In this document: piece by piece, positions 19,463 through 31,910 of the stretch
Layout of the letters: every line of letters starts with the position of its first letter
Numbering within the stretch: position 1 is the first letter of the stretch
NCBI GenBank assembly: GCA_025769875.1
Contig: JAGFNK010000016.1
Coordinates: forward strand, 222,541-286,540
Direction: 5' to 3'
DNA from: Russula earlei
Taxonomy: Eukaryota > Basidiomycota > Agaricomycetes > Russulales > Russulaceae
Length of the DNA stretch: 64,000 bases
Notes under the pieces: generated by a model
What the model was told of the DNA's origin: nothing
What the model saw: only the letters and a program-made list of their open reading frames with translations
Databases searched by the model: none
Position numbers and translations under genes: made by a program

Positions 19463-22284
19463 TTGATTTCTTCAAGTATGACTACAGCTCGAGACTGGAA
19501 GTACAAAGGGCTCAGTGTCCCAACCATAGAAGGACTGGCAGCCCTCAAATGCCCTTTCGCATTGTTTCCTGATCAGGAGAAGAGTGTCCCCAGCATGACC
19601 ATGTTTGACGATGGTGTCAAATTCTTCACAGTACACATGGATGGCATACCGTGGACGGGCTATTATGTCACCTGGAAGCGTGCCAAAGTAGCCCTAGGCC
19701 ATCTTTATGGCCTGTGGTTCAAAATTGTGAGATGAGAAGATACCTGGCGTCAAGACTCACTGTTGAACAATCCAGTTCAAGAGCGAGGAATGAGCTCGAA
19801 GACGAGTCAATAAACATCTAGGACAGTGTGGGCAAGGAAGAAGAGTCCAAAGAAGTAACAGGTACCAGAGAGGGACTGTTACTGGTAGAGACAAGCAGTT
19901 ACTGCAGAGATGAGGCCAGAGTGACACAAGGGGATGGTCCTAAAGGAGTATCCCAGGGATAGAGAGTGCCATAAACAAATGGACAGTCTGAAGACTGTCC
20001 GCTACTTTATTGAGCACTTATATACTACAAGAGAACTGCTAAATAGGGAACAAGTCATAACCTTATTATCAAGCACAATTGATGGATGAGTAAGAAGTCA
20101 GGGTATGCTTACTGAGCATGCTCAGTCATGCTCAGTAAGCTGCTGAGTAAGAAGGCTCTTGTTGATGAGTAAGAGCCATTACTGTCCACATGTCCACTGC
20201 CACAGTACACATGTAAAGCACCTGATTCATTTCCTGTTAGTTAGTTTAGGGCCAGTCATTTGGGGACTTGTAGTTTGGTTCAGGGAATAGAGTTGCTTAT
20301 AAGGTCCCTTATATAGTTCTATTAGGGTCATTAGAGTCGACCCTAATACTTATATTAAGGTCCTTAGTATTGCTCTATAGTTTTGTTCTATGGTTATTAG
20401 AGTTAGTCTAATAACAAGTTGTAGGGCTGTTAGTGTCTTGTTAGTGCCTCTTGTAGAGCACTTAGAGTTGCCATAGAGGGTCCTTAGAGAGGCTATAATA
20501 CTGTCCTTTAGTGCTAAAAGGGTTGCCACTAAGTGGGGCTTGCTGTATGTCAATTGTGCTGAGAATCACTCGCACAACAATTCGTGCGCGATATTGTGGA
20601 CACCTCTACTCACCCCTTCTGTCCATGTGAACAGGGTGACACCATAGAGGCTGGGTTTCCTCCTAATAAGGAAGGGTCCTTCAAGGGCCCTCTCTGGGGA
20701 AATGGTTCATGACACCTGGGAAGCAATGCATGTCGCTCGCTCAGCCTTCAGACTTGCACAAAGCCCCCTCAGAGGTATTAACATCACACAGCTGACTAAC
20801 TCAGGAGAACTCATCCCAAGTTCAAAAGCCCCAAGCCGCGCCCCAACACCTGGACCCACTCTGCCCCACTGACGCTCCGATGGAGCTCGAACCCATGATG
20901 ACAACAAATATCTTTGTTGCTTGCCACCAACCCTGAATCGACTCAACAACAACCTGCATTGTCCAGAATGGCACAAGCACCCACTCACACTTCATTCGCC
21001 AGACTTGGAGGACACGGATATAGACCACTGAGCCCCAACCCCAACCCCAACAACTATGACATGCACACCAACCATGATCGCAATGTGCAAGGCAACCGAC
21101 AACGGAAAACTTGAAGGAATCCCCCCAGATTTTGTCAACGGTGACCTGCACCCACATGCACACGTTTTGGTCACATTTAATAGGTTTATGTCTATGAACC
21201 ATGACAGTAAGATTGCCAGGGACCTTATCAAGAAATGTGCATATTTCCTTTCACTGATGAAAGGGCCCAAAGTCGAAGGATGGCTCAAGGCCATGGACCA
21301 GTGGCTTGAGGATGTGCAAGATGACCCAACCAAACGTCCCACTTGGACTCACTGGGTGGGAAGCGATGCAGCAACAGTTTTCACCATGGGTTTTACCAAC
21401 TATGTGAATGCAAGAAGGCTCAAGATCAACTTAAGGAGTTAAAAATGAAAGATGGCCTCCTCAACAACTACATCTCTGAGTTTCAATTACTAGTGAGATG
21501 TGCCAGATTTGATGTCAACGAACCCAAGTAAATGCACCTCTTCATGTGGGGCCTTCCTAGGAGCCTGGTCGAATCTTGTCTCAACCCAAAGACCTGACAT
21601 CATTTTCAAGACTGGGTCACAGCTGCCCAAAAGCCCACCAGGTTTGGATGTGCAAATGCGCCATCCTCTCCGACCACTTGAGCACACACACCTGCAACTT
21701 TAATCAACCCCAAACAATAGGCCTTGGGGACAACTCACAAACTCAAACTGGGCCAACCATGGGAATAACCAGAACAATGCCATGCTGTGTGTCCACACCT
21801 CCCACCCTCGCGACCAAAATGCCATGGACACCAGCGCAGGTGCTGCATGCAAGGGCGGTCACTGAAGCCGAGAAACCAAAAACACTGTGAAGAAGGGAGG
21901 TGTTTCCACTGCTCTATTTGAGGACATTTAGCTCACAACTGCCCCATGAAACCGAAATGCAAAGCGACTATGTGCACACACTGCCAAGGTCACTACCACC
22001 ATGTCCAAATCCTCCATTGTGGAGGTTATCAAAGAAGATGCCATCATCAAACTGGCGAAAGATGGCGAAGGTGCTCTCTGTACAAGACAGAGAAGCCTTT
22101 ATCAGGCCTTAATGGGAGATGAAGAAGATGAAGAAGAAGGATTTTCAGATGCTTGAGCATGACAGCAGGTCACTTGAGCTTTAAATATTGATCCAATGTA
22201 CAAGTCCTCGGAGAAAATCAATATCAGTGATGACTACTATTTACATTGGACCGAATAAAGCCGAAAAGAAAGCCCTAATAGACA
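19463..22284 (+). pseudogene. Gypsy-like gag to start of protease, degraded (family F)
   Basis: Starts at ATGATTTCTTCAAG (19463) and runs on after the solo LTR at 19748-20714. A capsid-like part (21056-21540) includes LHPHAHVLVTFNRF and VEGWLKAMDQWL. A zinc knuckle CFHCSI*GHLAHNC (about 21899) carries an internal stop, and a second Cys/His cluster (CTHCQGHYHH) follows. Near 22200 SSEKINISDDYYLHW and then ALIDS lead into an aspartic protease active site, but the sequence stops there at the palindrome. Many stops and frame changes: inactive. Confidence 0.65.
19748..20714 (-). mobile_element. Solo LTR, family A, copy 2 (reverse)
   Basis: Reverse copy of family A. The left end reads CGTCAAGACTCAC (one base changed from TG), the right end GGTTCATGACA. 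A perfect target duplication CCTGG lies at 19743-19747 and 20715-20719. It splits the gag-like frame of element F, which resumes in frame afterwards (EAMHVARSAFRL). Confidence 0.92.
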
Positions 22285-25200
22285 GTGACATGAGTGCAAA
22301 ACTTTGAACTGCCATATCTCAACTGTTTCTGAACCGATTGACTTGAAACTTCGACAGTGGGATCCCATGTACTGTATCTAGGTGCAGCCCAAGAGTTGGG
22401 GTCTGATTCTTGTTTTTGAAGTTTTGGTTTTTGGGTGTGATCTGAGTTCGAAATTTCGATCTGCCATATCTCAACCATTTCTCAATAGATTGCCTTGAAA
22501 TGGACAGTGGGACCTTATATACTGTATCTAGGTGCAGCGAAAATATGGGAGCCTAATATTCAGTTTTTGAAGTTTCAATTTTTGGGTGCCGAGCTGCGTG
22601 CGAAATTTCGTACTGCCATGTCTCAACCATTTCTCAATGGATTGTCTTGAAACTTGGACAGTGGAACCTCATGCACTGTAGCTAGATGTTTCATCACCTT
22701 CGTTGGATGTTTCACGTTTTGGGGTGCCAGCCCAAGCATGATAATATTACATTATCCCTACAGCTGAATCCATCCATGATATGATATTGACCTATTACAA
22801 CTGTACCACATGAGAAGGGCACACTTAGTTCATGGGGCTGGACAAGGATTGAGGGAAGAGTGAAAGAGACAAATTGAAATGACGATGTGAGGCATGCGTT
22901 GAGGCAGCAATAGGCATCGGCATGGGTACATGGGCGTGTAGCTTCTTCAGTGAGTCTTCGCCTCGCGTGCGCGTGGTCACATTGTCGCCAAAGGGGGGGT
23001 GTGCACATTCTGAGGTGTTGCCATGCGTTGGAACGCGGCACAGTGCGGGGGAAGCAGGAGGGAGGAGTGTGCTTGCGTTGTGTGTCAAATGTGGTCATCG
23101 CGACGTGGTGTTGCCAGGCATCGGCCATGTTGCTGATATTGGTGCTGCTGCTGTTTGTTGTTTGTTGTTGTTGTTTGTTGATCCTGGTGCTGCTGTCATG
23201 GCAGAGGCTGGAGCGTGGTCATTGAGGCAATGGGGTGGTGAGAGGCAAGGGCGTAGGCGATGGTGTTATGGAAAGGCGTGAGCGTCTGAGGGGGTGAATT
23301 GCGTGTTGCTCGTGCTGTTCATCATATGGGTGCAGTGACGAGGTCTTTGCCACTGCAGGGTGATGGCAGTGCTCGTGGGTGAGGTTGTACGTATGGATGG
23401 GGATGCGGTGGAAGGGGAGGAGTGGTGCGGCGTGGTGCTTGCATCGGCAACTTCTCCTGTGGTGACATCGTGGTGGCGGCTGGTGATCTTTCTGTGGGGC
23501 GGCGTCGAGGTAATGATGGGCAGATGCTGGACGTGCGGGAACCGCTAGGGACAGGGAGCAGGGCGATGTGAAGGCGTGACATTTTGGCAACCATACCCTG
23601 TTACGGGGCAGGGTGGGGAACGCGGCGGCATGGGTTTTGCCTGGAGTCGCATAGAAGCGCGCTGTGTGCGCGCATACGTTGGGCAGCAGAGAGGTGATGT
23701 CGTGCCGGGGGGAGCGGGTAAACGTGCATGCACCGAGGGGGTCCAGGGTGATCCATTCGTCGTGAAGGGAAGTAGGATGTTCACATCCTCAGAAAGTGCC
23801 GAAGAGTGTCCTGCCGGTGAGAAGGGACGAGCTATAAGAAAAGCACCAGGAGACCTATGTAGGAATAAGTCGGATCGCTTGTCTCTCTCTTGTTTTCCTA
23901 TCTGTAGTCTCGTATTCGCAATCGTGGTTCCGGATTTTTGCTTGTGCATGCTAGCACTTGGAGTGCTTACTCGCACATTCTCACGCTATTTGAATCTACG
24001 TATTGCTTATCCAAGTGGTGGTGACATCGTGCACGTACCTTTGGCTGATCCCACCCCCAGTCCGTATCACCCAGGTCTCTCCTGGAGGCAACCGCAACAG
24101 AAGCAGGATGATTTGTATCAAATGACTGGCAAATCCTGGGAGACCTTTGAAGAGACAGGTCTACTTCTTGCATCCTCAACATCGGAGTCCAAGGCACCTC
24201 TGGCGACGTCGCTGTGGACATGTCGCACTCGTCCCTTCTCACCGGCAGGACACTCTTCGGCACTTTCTGAGGATGTGAACATCCTACTTCCCTTCACGAA
24301 CGAATGGATCACACCCCCTGGACCCCCTCGGTGAATGTCGACTGTTTACCCGCTTCTCCCGCCTGGCACGACATCACCTCTCTGCTGCCCAATGTATGCG
24401 CGCACACAGCTCGCGCTTCTATGCGACTCCAGGCAAAACCCATGCCGACCACGTTCCCCACCCTGCCCCATAACAGCGGGTACGGTTGCCAAAATGTCAC
24501 GCCTTCACATCGCCTGCTCCCGTTGTCCCTGCGGTTTCCCGCACAGTCCAGCATCGCCCATCATTCACCTCGACGCCGCCCCACAGAAAGATCACCAGCC
24601 GCCACCACGATGTCACCACAGGAGAAGTTGCCGATGCAAGCACCACGCCGCAACCACTCCTCCCCTTCCACCGCATCCCCATCCATACGTACAACCTCAC
24701 CCACGAGCACTGCCATCACCTGCAGTGGCAAAGACCTCGTCACTGCCCCATATGATGACAGCACGAGCAACACGCAAGTCACCCCCTCAGACGCTCACGC
24801 CTTTCCATAACACCATCGCCTACGCCCTTGCCTCTCACCACCCCATTGCCTCAAATGACCACGCCTCAGCCTCTGCCATGACAGCAGCACCAGGATCACA
24901 ACAACAACAACAACAACAACACAGCAGCAGCACCAATATCAGCAACATGGCCGATGCCTGGCAACACCACGTCGCGATGACACATTTGACACACAACGCA
25001 AGCACACTCCTCCCTCCTGCTTCCCCACACTGTGCCTGCGTTCCAACGCATGGCAACACCTCAGAATGTGCACACCCCCCTTTGCGACAATGTGACCACG
25101 CGCACGCGAGGCCGAAGACTCACTGAAGAAGCTACACGCACATGTACCCATGCCGATGCCTATTGCTGCCTCAACGCATGCCTCACATCGTCATTTCAAT

Positions 25201-25787
25201 TTTGTCTCTTTCACTCTTCCCTCAGTCCTTGTCCAGCCCCATGAACTTAAGTGTGCCCTTCTCATGTGGTACAGTTGTAATAGTCATATCATATCATGGA
25301 TGGATTCAGCTGTAGGGATAATGTAATATTATCATGCTTGGGGTTGGCACCCCAAAACGTGAACATCCAACGAGTGAAACATCTAGCTACAGTGCATGAG
25401 GTTCCACTGTCCAAGTTTCAAGACAATCCATTGAGAAATGGTTGAGACATGGCAGTACGAAATTTCGCACGCAGCTCGGCACCCAAAAATTGAAACTTCA
25501 AAAACTGAATATTAGGCTCCCATATTTTCGCTGCACCTAGATACAGTATATAAGGTCCCACTGTCCACGTTTCAAGGCAATCTATTGAGAAATGGTTGAG
25601 ATATGGCAGATCGAAATTTCGAAACTCAGATCACACCCAAAAACCAAAACTTCAAAAACAAAGAATCAGACCCCAACTCTTGGGCTGCACCTAGATACAG
25701 TACATGGGATCCCACTGTCGAAGTTTCAAGTCAATCGGTTCAGAAACAGTTGAGATATGGCAGTTCAAAGTTTTGCACTCATGTCAC
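22285..25787. repeat. Large palindrome / foldback-type element
   Basis: Left arm 22285-23831 is the near-perfect reverse complement of right arm 24228-25787, about 1.55 kb each, with a 396-base spacer (23832-24227). The outer third of each arm consists of diverged tandem units of about 125-130 bases (recurring GCACCTAGATACAGTA and GAGATATGGCAG), three on the left and four on the right, where one more unit runs to about 25930. Long inverted repeats with internal subrepeats are the hallmark of foldback transposons. No transposase is visible and no target duplication was found. The left edge falls inside the protease codons of element F. Both arms carry GC-rich His/Pro/Ser-coding shadows, but nothing I recognise. 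Confidence 0.85.
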
Positions 25788-25989
25788 CACCCGAAAATCG
25801 ACATTTCAAGAACTAAATATTAGGCTCCCATATTTTAGCTGCACCTAGATACAACATATAAGGTTCTACTGTCAAAGTTTCAAGGCAATCTGTTGAGAAA
25901 CTGTTGAGATATAGCAGTTTTATTTTCACACTTGAAATGACATCCAAAAATGGCAAGTGCAAGGTCACGTGAAAACGACAGTAATGTGC

Positions 25990-28470
25990 TTTGTGGTTTA
26001 CCAACACCCTACCAGGGAAATAAGTGACTTTGCCATCTCCCCTGCAGAATTTGAAAAATATCTGTGGAACACTTGAGTAGTCCTAACACAAAGCAACATC
26101 ACTGAAGAATACTCTCAAATCCATCTAAGAAAACACCAAGGAAGACCAGACACTATTCAACTAAAACCAGCCTACACCATAGCATATCCCTGGAATAACA
26201 GTCATTGGACAATAACCATTGTCTAAACCTATGAGCACTAGGAGGAATCTTACCTCAGAAGATGAAGATCATGTCCCACTTGTATTCAAAAGCCTAAGCT
26301 ATGACACCCAAGACCACCATTACCAAGGAAAGTTTGCTGGAGTATTTATCATCAATCATAAAAATCTTGCAGAACCTTGGATATACAAAGACAATAATGA
26401 CAAAGTCACCATTGCACAAATTAAAACAGGACTCACAGGAGCAGAAAGCATTCAAGACTTTAACCCATTAGACCTCACAGGGAACTTTCAAGGAAAACAA
26501 GTCAAGTGGAGTCATTCTAGAAAATGTTGGATTTACTACAACAACAGAGAAGTCAATTTCACTGCCAGAGAAGAACAAGAAGTCAGTACTATCCTAGGCA
26601 CTGCACCAAGCATCTGAAGCACTACTCCAGGACCTTCTACCCAACAAAATACTCAACAACCAACCCCTCATACAATTAGCAGTGCACCACAAGCAGTTGC
26701 TCAAGCGCACACCCCAACTAGGATCCAATTACAAGGTTCAGCCCCACCTATTGTTACCACTGCAATGATCCAGAACCCCACAATGTGAAGCCATCCATGA
26801 CTTGTAGGAACTGCCCCAGAACCCTTCGATGGAAAAGCTGACAATGCAGAAGCCTTTTGGGCAGCTTTGGCCAATTATTACTACATCAATGATGACTCCT
26901 TTACAGATGAAAGCAAGAAGGTTGCCACACACTAACACACTTTAAAGTAGGAACACCTGCCGGAGCATGGGCTAGAGAACAAACCACAAAAGCCATGGCA
27001 TGAACAGTGGCAAACTAGGGATCATGGGATAACTTCAGGAAAGCTTTTGCCAATCACTTTATCCCTGCAGAAGTGGAATTGGCCTCTGCCAACACCATGC
27101 ACAGTTATTATCAACGAAAACTGCCATTTAATGAATGGAATCAGAAATGGTCACACCATGCCTTGTGAGTTACCACTGATGAAAGAACCAAGATGTACAC
27201 ATTCAGGAGAAACATTAATCCAGCCTTGCATCAGAAGATATTAGGGATAACACCAACACCAACTACACTTGCAGCCCTTGTCAAAGCAGCAAGAGAATTC
27301 AACAATCTCTTCCACCTGTACAATTCCACAGCCTTCCAAGGAGAACACTCTCAAGTATGCACCAGAGGATTAAACACTCAAGGATCAGAAAACCTGCTGG
27401 AAATTAATCTGTATCAAGGAGAACCTAATGAATTCCCCTGGGAATCCAGAAGTGAAAGAAAACCCCTCATGGACACAGAGAAAGAATTTTGACACAAGAA
27501 CAACCTCTGTTATTACTGTGGAAAGAAGAACCATATGGCAAACCAATGTAGAGCAAAGAAAGCAGCCCTAGGACATCAAAGGCAAGGTTCTCACCCACAA
27601 ACAGTTAGAGCCACTACTATCCAAGATGAAAACACTGAACCTGCACAAGAAGAACCTGTTCCTGTTGCATCCTTAACAACTTGGAGAGAAACACTTGCAG
27701 ACTCAATCCCTCACCCTAGATCTGCCCCCATGGATTTTTAATTGGACCCCCTTTCACACCAAGAAGGGACACAGTCCAAATCAGTATGATACAAGAGAAA
27801 TCAATTACCCCCAAAGTTTTTACAAAGAATATTTGCTCCCCATCCATTGCTTTGAAAGTTACCATTGTGGGGAAAATAAGCAGCAAAGAAATTGGTGCAA
27901 GAGCTCTACTTGATAGTGGGGCAGAAGGAATGATAATTCATGAATGATTTGCACAAAAACACTACATGCACCTCTGAGCAATGACCAAGCCCCTACCAGC
28001 ACAAAATGTAGATGGAACACAAAATGCCAATGGACTAATGCACTTCAGCACCATCCAGAGACTTCGCATTTGGGTGCAAATGGGTGCCACTCATGGCAAA
28101 CAAGCAGAATTCCTTGTCACTAACATTGGAGACCATGATATCATATTAGGGACAGACTGGTTACAACACCACAACCCAGAAATTCTTGAACATTGCTATG
28201 CTAATCTTCCCAGACACTGAAGGGTTATTGAACCCATGTGTTGATGAACAAATTTACAATGCTTTTAGACCAAGCACAGACAGTATACAAGTGAAATCAA
28301 CAACTTCTACCAAGTTGGCCACATCTGGAACACCCTGAAGATGCTAGATGAACTTATCCCTATCCAATTCCTGAAATGGTGAAAGGTTTTTGATGAACAA
28401 GCTCCCAACATCTTCCTGCTCACCAACCATGGGACCATGCAATCAATCAGTCATTAAGAGCTACCAATTG
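25990..28470 (+). pseudogene. Gypsy gag-protease-(RT start) remnant, family G
   Basis: A gag frame starts near 26231; the capsid part includes EPFDGKADNAEAFWAALANYYYI and FRKAFANHFIP. The zinc knuckle CYYCGKKNHMANQC (near 27507) is intact. The protease segment has ALLDSGAEGMIIHE and HDIILGTDWLQHHNP (27900-28190). Near 28340-28460 the text IPIQFLKW*KVFDEQAPN matches the linker before reverse transcriptase, and then the similarity ends. Numerous stops interrupt it. Agaricomycete Gypsy-type. Confidence 0.78.
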
Positions 28471-28474
28471 TCAT

Positions 28475-28690
28475 CAATTAACTTATCATTGTAACATATG
28501 CAGGATGCAGCATCCGAGCTGAGCCAGTCTGGGCTGATCCAACATGTGAGCAACACACCTGAGCTGGGAGTGCCTGGTCCATAGGAGCTGATGTGTTAAT
28601 GTGACTGGGCTGTGATTACATCAGACTGCCCAAAGCAGTGGTAATCTCAACAGGTAGGCCATTTTGTAATGCCTATTAACTTGTCTCAAT
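28475..28690. repeat. LTR-like fragment with GAGCTGAGCCAG motifs
   Basis: Shares motifs in inverse orientation with 35440-35600 (GCTGAGCCAG against CTGGCTCAGC, CAACACACCTGAG against CTCAGGTGTGTTG). It probably belongs to the LTR seen at 36223-36655. Boundaries are unclear. Confidence 0.35.
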
Positions 28691-28723
28691 CCATGGAAAT
28701 TCGTCCTTGGGAGATATTGATGC

Positions 28724-30335
28724 CTAGGTAACTAATAGAGGTCTGTGGAAAGCACATTTTTCTGGTTTCAGATACAAGTCATGGTCTTGGAGTGTCTTCA
28801 GGACCTTGTGTGTCCAATCATCTAGTTCATTCAAGGTTTGTGCCATGATTAATATGTCATCAAGATAGACTACCACATGTTCAGTGGCAATGTATTCTGC
28901 TAGGATAGTGTTCATAAAGTGTTAGAAAGTGGCTGGAGCATTGCAAAGGCCAAATGTCATCATCAGGGGTTCAAAAAGTCCTAATGGTGTCTTGAATGCT
29001 GTGAGGTGTTCATTGCCTTCTCTTAGGTGGATATTGTTGTATCCCTATCATACGTTGAACTTGGTAAAGTATTGAGCTCCTTGGAGTTTGTTGATTAATT
29101 CAGGAATCAATGGTAACAGGTGTCATGAACCATTCTCCAGAGAGGGCCCTTGAAGGACCCTTCCTTATTAGAGGAAACCCAGCCTCTATTGTGTCACCCT
29201 GTTCACATGGACAAAAGGGGTGAGTAGAGGTGTCCACAATATTGTGCATGCATTGTCATGCGAGTGATTCTTGGCACAATTGACATACAGCAAGCCCCAC
29301 TTAGTGGCAACCCTTTTAGCACTATAGGATAGTATTATAGCCTCTCTAAGGACCCCTTAGGACGACTAGGTACTCTACAAGAGGCACTAACAAGACGCTA
29401 ACAAGCCTACAACGTGTTATTAGACCAACTCTAATAACCATAGAATGAACCATAAAGCAATACTAAGGACCTTAATATAAGTATTAGGGTCGACTCTAAT
29501 GACCCTAATAGAACTATATAAGGGGCCTTATAAGCAACTCTATTTCCTGAACCAAACTACAAGTCCTCCAATGACCAGCCCTAAACTGACTAACAGTAAA
29601 TGAATCAGGTGCTTCGCACAGGCACTAAGACAATGAACACATGGACAGTAATGGCTCTTACTCATCAATAAGAGCCTTCTTACTCAGCAGCTTACTGAGC
29701 ATGATGGAGCATGCTCAGTAAGCATTCTCCAACCTCTTACTCATCCAGCAATTGTGCTTGATAACAAGGTTATGACTTGTTCCCTATTTAGCAGTCCTCC
29801 TGTAGTGTATAAGCGCTCAATAAAGTAGCAGACAGTCTTCAGACTGTCCATTTGTGTATGGCACTCTCTACCCCTGGGATACTCCTCTAAGGACCGTCCC
29901 CTTGTGACCATTCTGGCCTCTTCCCTGTGTAACTTCCCGATACTACCAGTGACAGTTCCTCTTTGGTACTTAGCACTGCTCTGGACCCTACTTCTTGCTC
30001 ACGCAGTCTTGGACATCTATCAACTTGTCTTTTAACTTCTCCCTCACTCTTGAACTGGATTCTTCAATAGTGAGTCTTGACAACAGGTATGCATCCTTGA
30101 TGGTTGCTGTGTTTAGCACTCTGTAGTCTTGTACTGGTCGTAAGGTTCCTCCTTTCTTTTCTACAAAGAAAAATGGGCTGGCAATGAGTGCTTTTGATGG
30201 TCGGATAGTGCCTCTTTTCAAATGTTTGTCTAGATATTCTTTCAGAGCTTGTAATTCCTTGGGAGTAAGTCAATAAGTGCCACAGTCACATTGTGTGGCT
30301 CCTGGTTTCAAATCTTGCATATTTAAGAGGCTCTC
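28724..30335 (-). pseudogene. Gypsy reverse transcriptase fragment, split by a solo LTR
   Basis: On the - strand 30335-30083 reads DLKPGATQCDCGTY, GTIRPSKALIASPFFFVEKK and LRPVQDYRVLNTATI. After the LTR, 29120-28724 continues with [31 protein letters not shown] and VVVYLDDILIM, the YLDD catalytic box. Stops at several places show it is dead. The first residues follow on from the point where the + strand element at 25990-28470 ends. Confidence 0.82.
29121..30082 (+). mobile_element. Solo LTR, family A, copy 3
   Basis: 962 bases, TGTCATGAACC to GTGAGTCTTGACA, with target duplication ACAGG at 29116-29120 and 30083-30087. It is inserted in the reverse transcriptase fragment. It carries the same TATA-like box and GACAGTCTTCAGACTGTC hairpin as copy 1. 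Confidence 0.92.
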
Positions 30336-30620
30336 AATTAGCTAGATTGCTTCAGTTTTGTCCTACACAAACTGAAGTGAGTACTCACTGTTTCCTATCT
30401 TATCTATCACATCTAATCATGCATTGTAGATATCAATATCTTTTGATAGGTACAACATATTCTATAGTTTTGTCTTACACAAACTAAAATATCTTTTGAT
30501 AGATCTTAAGGATCTTATTGTTATCACTTAACCTGCACCCTCCATATATCTCCCTTATTTAAGAGCCTCTGTTAATCAGAATGACACCCTACTCCCTTGG
30601 TCCCTGGAGTCAAAGGATCA
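30336..30620. repeat. Diverged LTR end with paired TTCAGTTTTG...CAAACTGAA hairpins
   Basis: Two copies of CAGTTTTG or AGTTTTG with an inverted CAAACT(G)A lie near 30353 and 30466, each followed by a GATAG-rich stretch. The same arrangement, in the same orientation and followed by the same ACTCCCTTGG segment, is seen at 36377-36725. Confidence 0.5.
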
Positions 30621-30746
30621 ACATGCAAGCATGCTTATCACATGTCAGGGGTACTGATTTTAATCTTCATTAATCTGGCAACAACTGCTCCATTAGCCCA
30701 GGTTGGCAATTCATGCAATTGCCTAACTTTTACACAAGTGCTAGTC

Positions 30747-30863
30747 TGCCAGATTTGGATATGGTTGCTCAATTTGGAGAGCAGTCTGTGGCTGTCTGCG
30801 ACTCTGTGGTCTCGAGCCATTTCGAAGTGCCAGATTTGGATATGGTTGCTCAATTTGGAGAGT
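30747..30863 (+). repeat. Direct repeat, about 36 bases, two copies
   Basis: TGCCAGATTTGGATATGG and the following bases through CAATTTGGAGAG occur at about 30747-30783 and again at about 30827-30863, with 43 bases between. Confidence 0.75.
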
Positions 30864-31058
30864 TTTCTGCCACTCTGCCTCAGCCCTCTTACCTCTAGAC
30901 ACACTGGCAAGTACTTATTCCTTTTCCTTTGCTTGTTGAAGGCTCAGGTGTGCAGGCTTCCTAGCACTTGCAGTGTTGCACAGAACTAGTATGAGGGGGT
31001 ACTGTCTGGCTGGCCACTGAATCACATGTGCCACCTGCCCTTCTGACAGCCCAGGGCC

Positions 31059-31905
31059 ATGCATTGCCTGCAGTCACAGCCACTGAGTAGTGCTGTTGTC
31101 AGTCCTTTGATCCCAAAGGCACATGGCTCCTGGAGCAGTGGGAAAGCCTTCAGCCCATCATCGCCTCAGCCATTTCACTCTCATCTGCCATCACTGCCAT
31201 ATGCCTCTCTCTCACCCATCATCACCTCCAACATTCTGGTCCCACCTGCCATCACCATCACCTCTGTGTTCCCCATCATCACCACTGCTGTCACCTTTGT
31301 GCCCTCAGTCTTCACACCTGCCAACCCTGCCATGCCTGCCTTGCCACCACCTTTCCCTTTCCATTGTTGTCACCTGTTTTGTCCACTAAAGCAGTTGCCC
31401 CCATCGTACCAGTCCTGCCTGCCATCACTACTGCCCCAGCCCCCACCACAGCCACCTCTCTCTTGGCCTCAGCCTACCCTGCTGTCATCTTTGCCTTGTC
31501 CATCACCCCCGCCATCTCAGCTGCCTCTGTCTCACTCACTGTCCCAGCAACCATCTCAGTGCCAGCTGCACCAGCAGCCACTGCCCAAGTGAGATTTGCT
31601 TCCATGATTTGGCCTCAAAATGCCAAGATATCTTTTTAGATCACTCACCACACCCATAGCTTCCTCTTGTCTGGTGTAAATTGACACCAGTTCCTAACTT
31701 CCCTTCCCTTGACTCATGACTACTGCTGCACTCCCAGTTATCAATGAACACCTTTTCTTTACCAAACACTCACATGGCACAGGACACTCCCATGCTCTCA
31801 GCATCAATGCCATGTTTGGGGGTCCAGACCACATGGCCACCCACGTCAGGACAGAACGGCATCAAGCACACGTTCTCCCTGCCCTTCATTGTGCGCAGGG
31901 CATGG
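31059..31905 (+). other. Pyrimidine-rich low-complexity sequence
   Basis: CATCACC-, CTGCC- and CCAGC-rich stretch producing long Pro/Ser/Thr/Ala-rich open frames in all three + frames at once, which is typical of biased composition, not of a gene. Similar DNA recurs at 50750-52100 and, inverted, at 55680-56450. Confidence 0.55.
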
Positions 31906-31910
31906 CCACT

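Noticed and set aside
22825..25244. His/Pro-rich frames in the palindrome arms
   Set aside because: The frames occur on both strands because the arms are inverted copies; frame breaks differ between arms and no family is recognisable.
31059..31639. Overlapping Pro/Ser/Ala-rich open frames as genes
   Set aside because: All three + frames are open at once with the same simple composition, which reflects a CACC/CTGCC-biased repeat, not selection for a protein.
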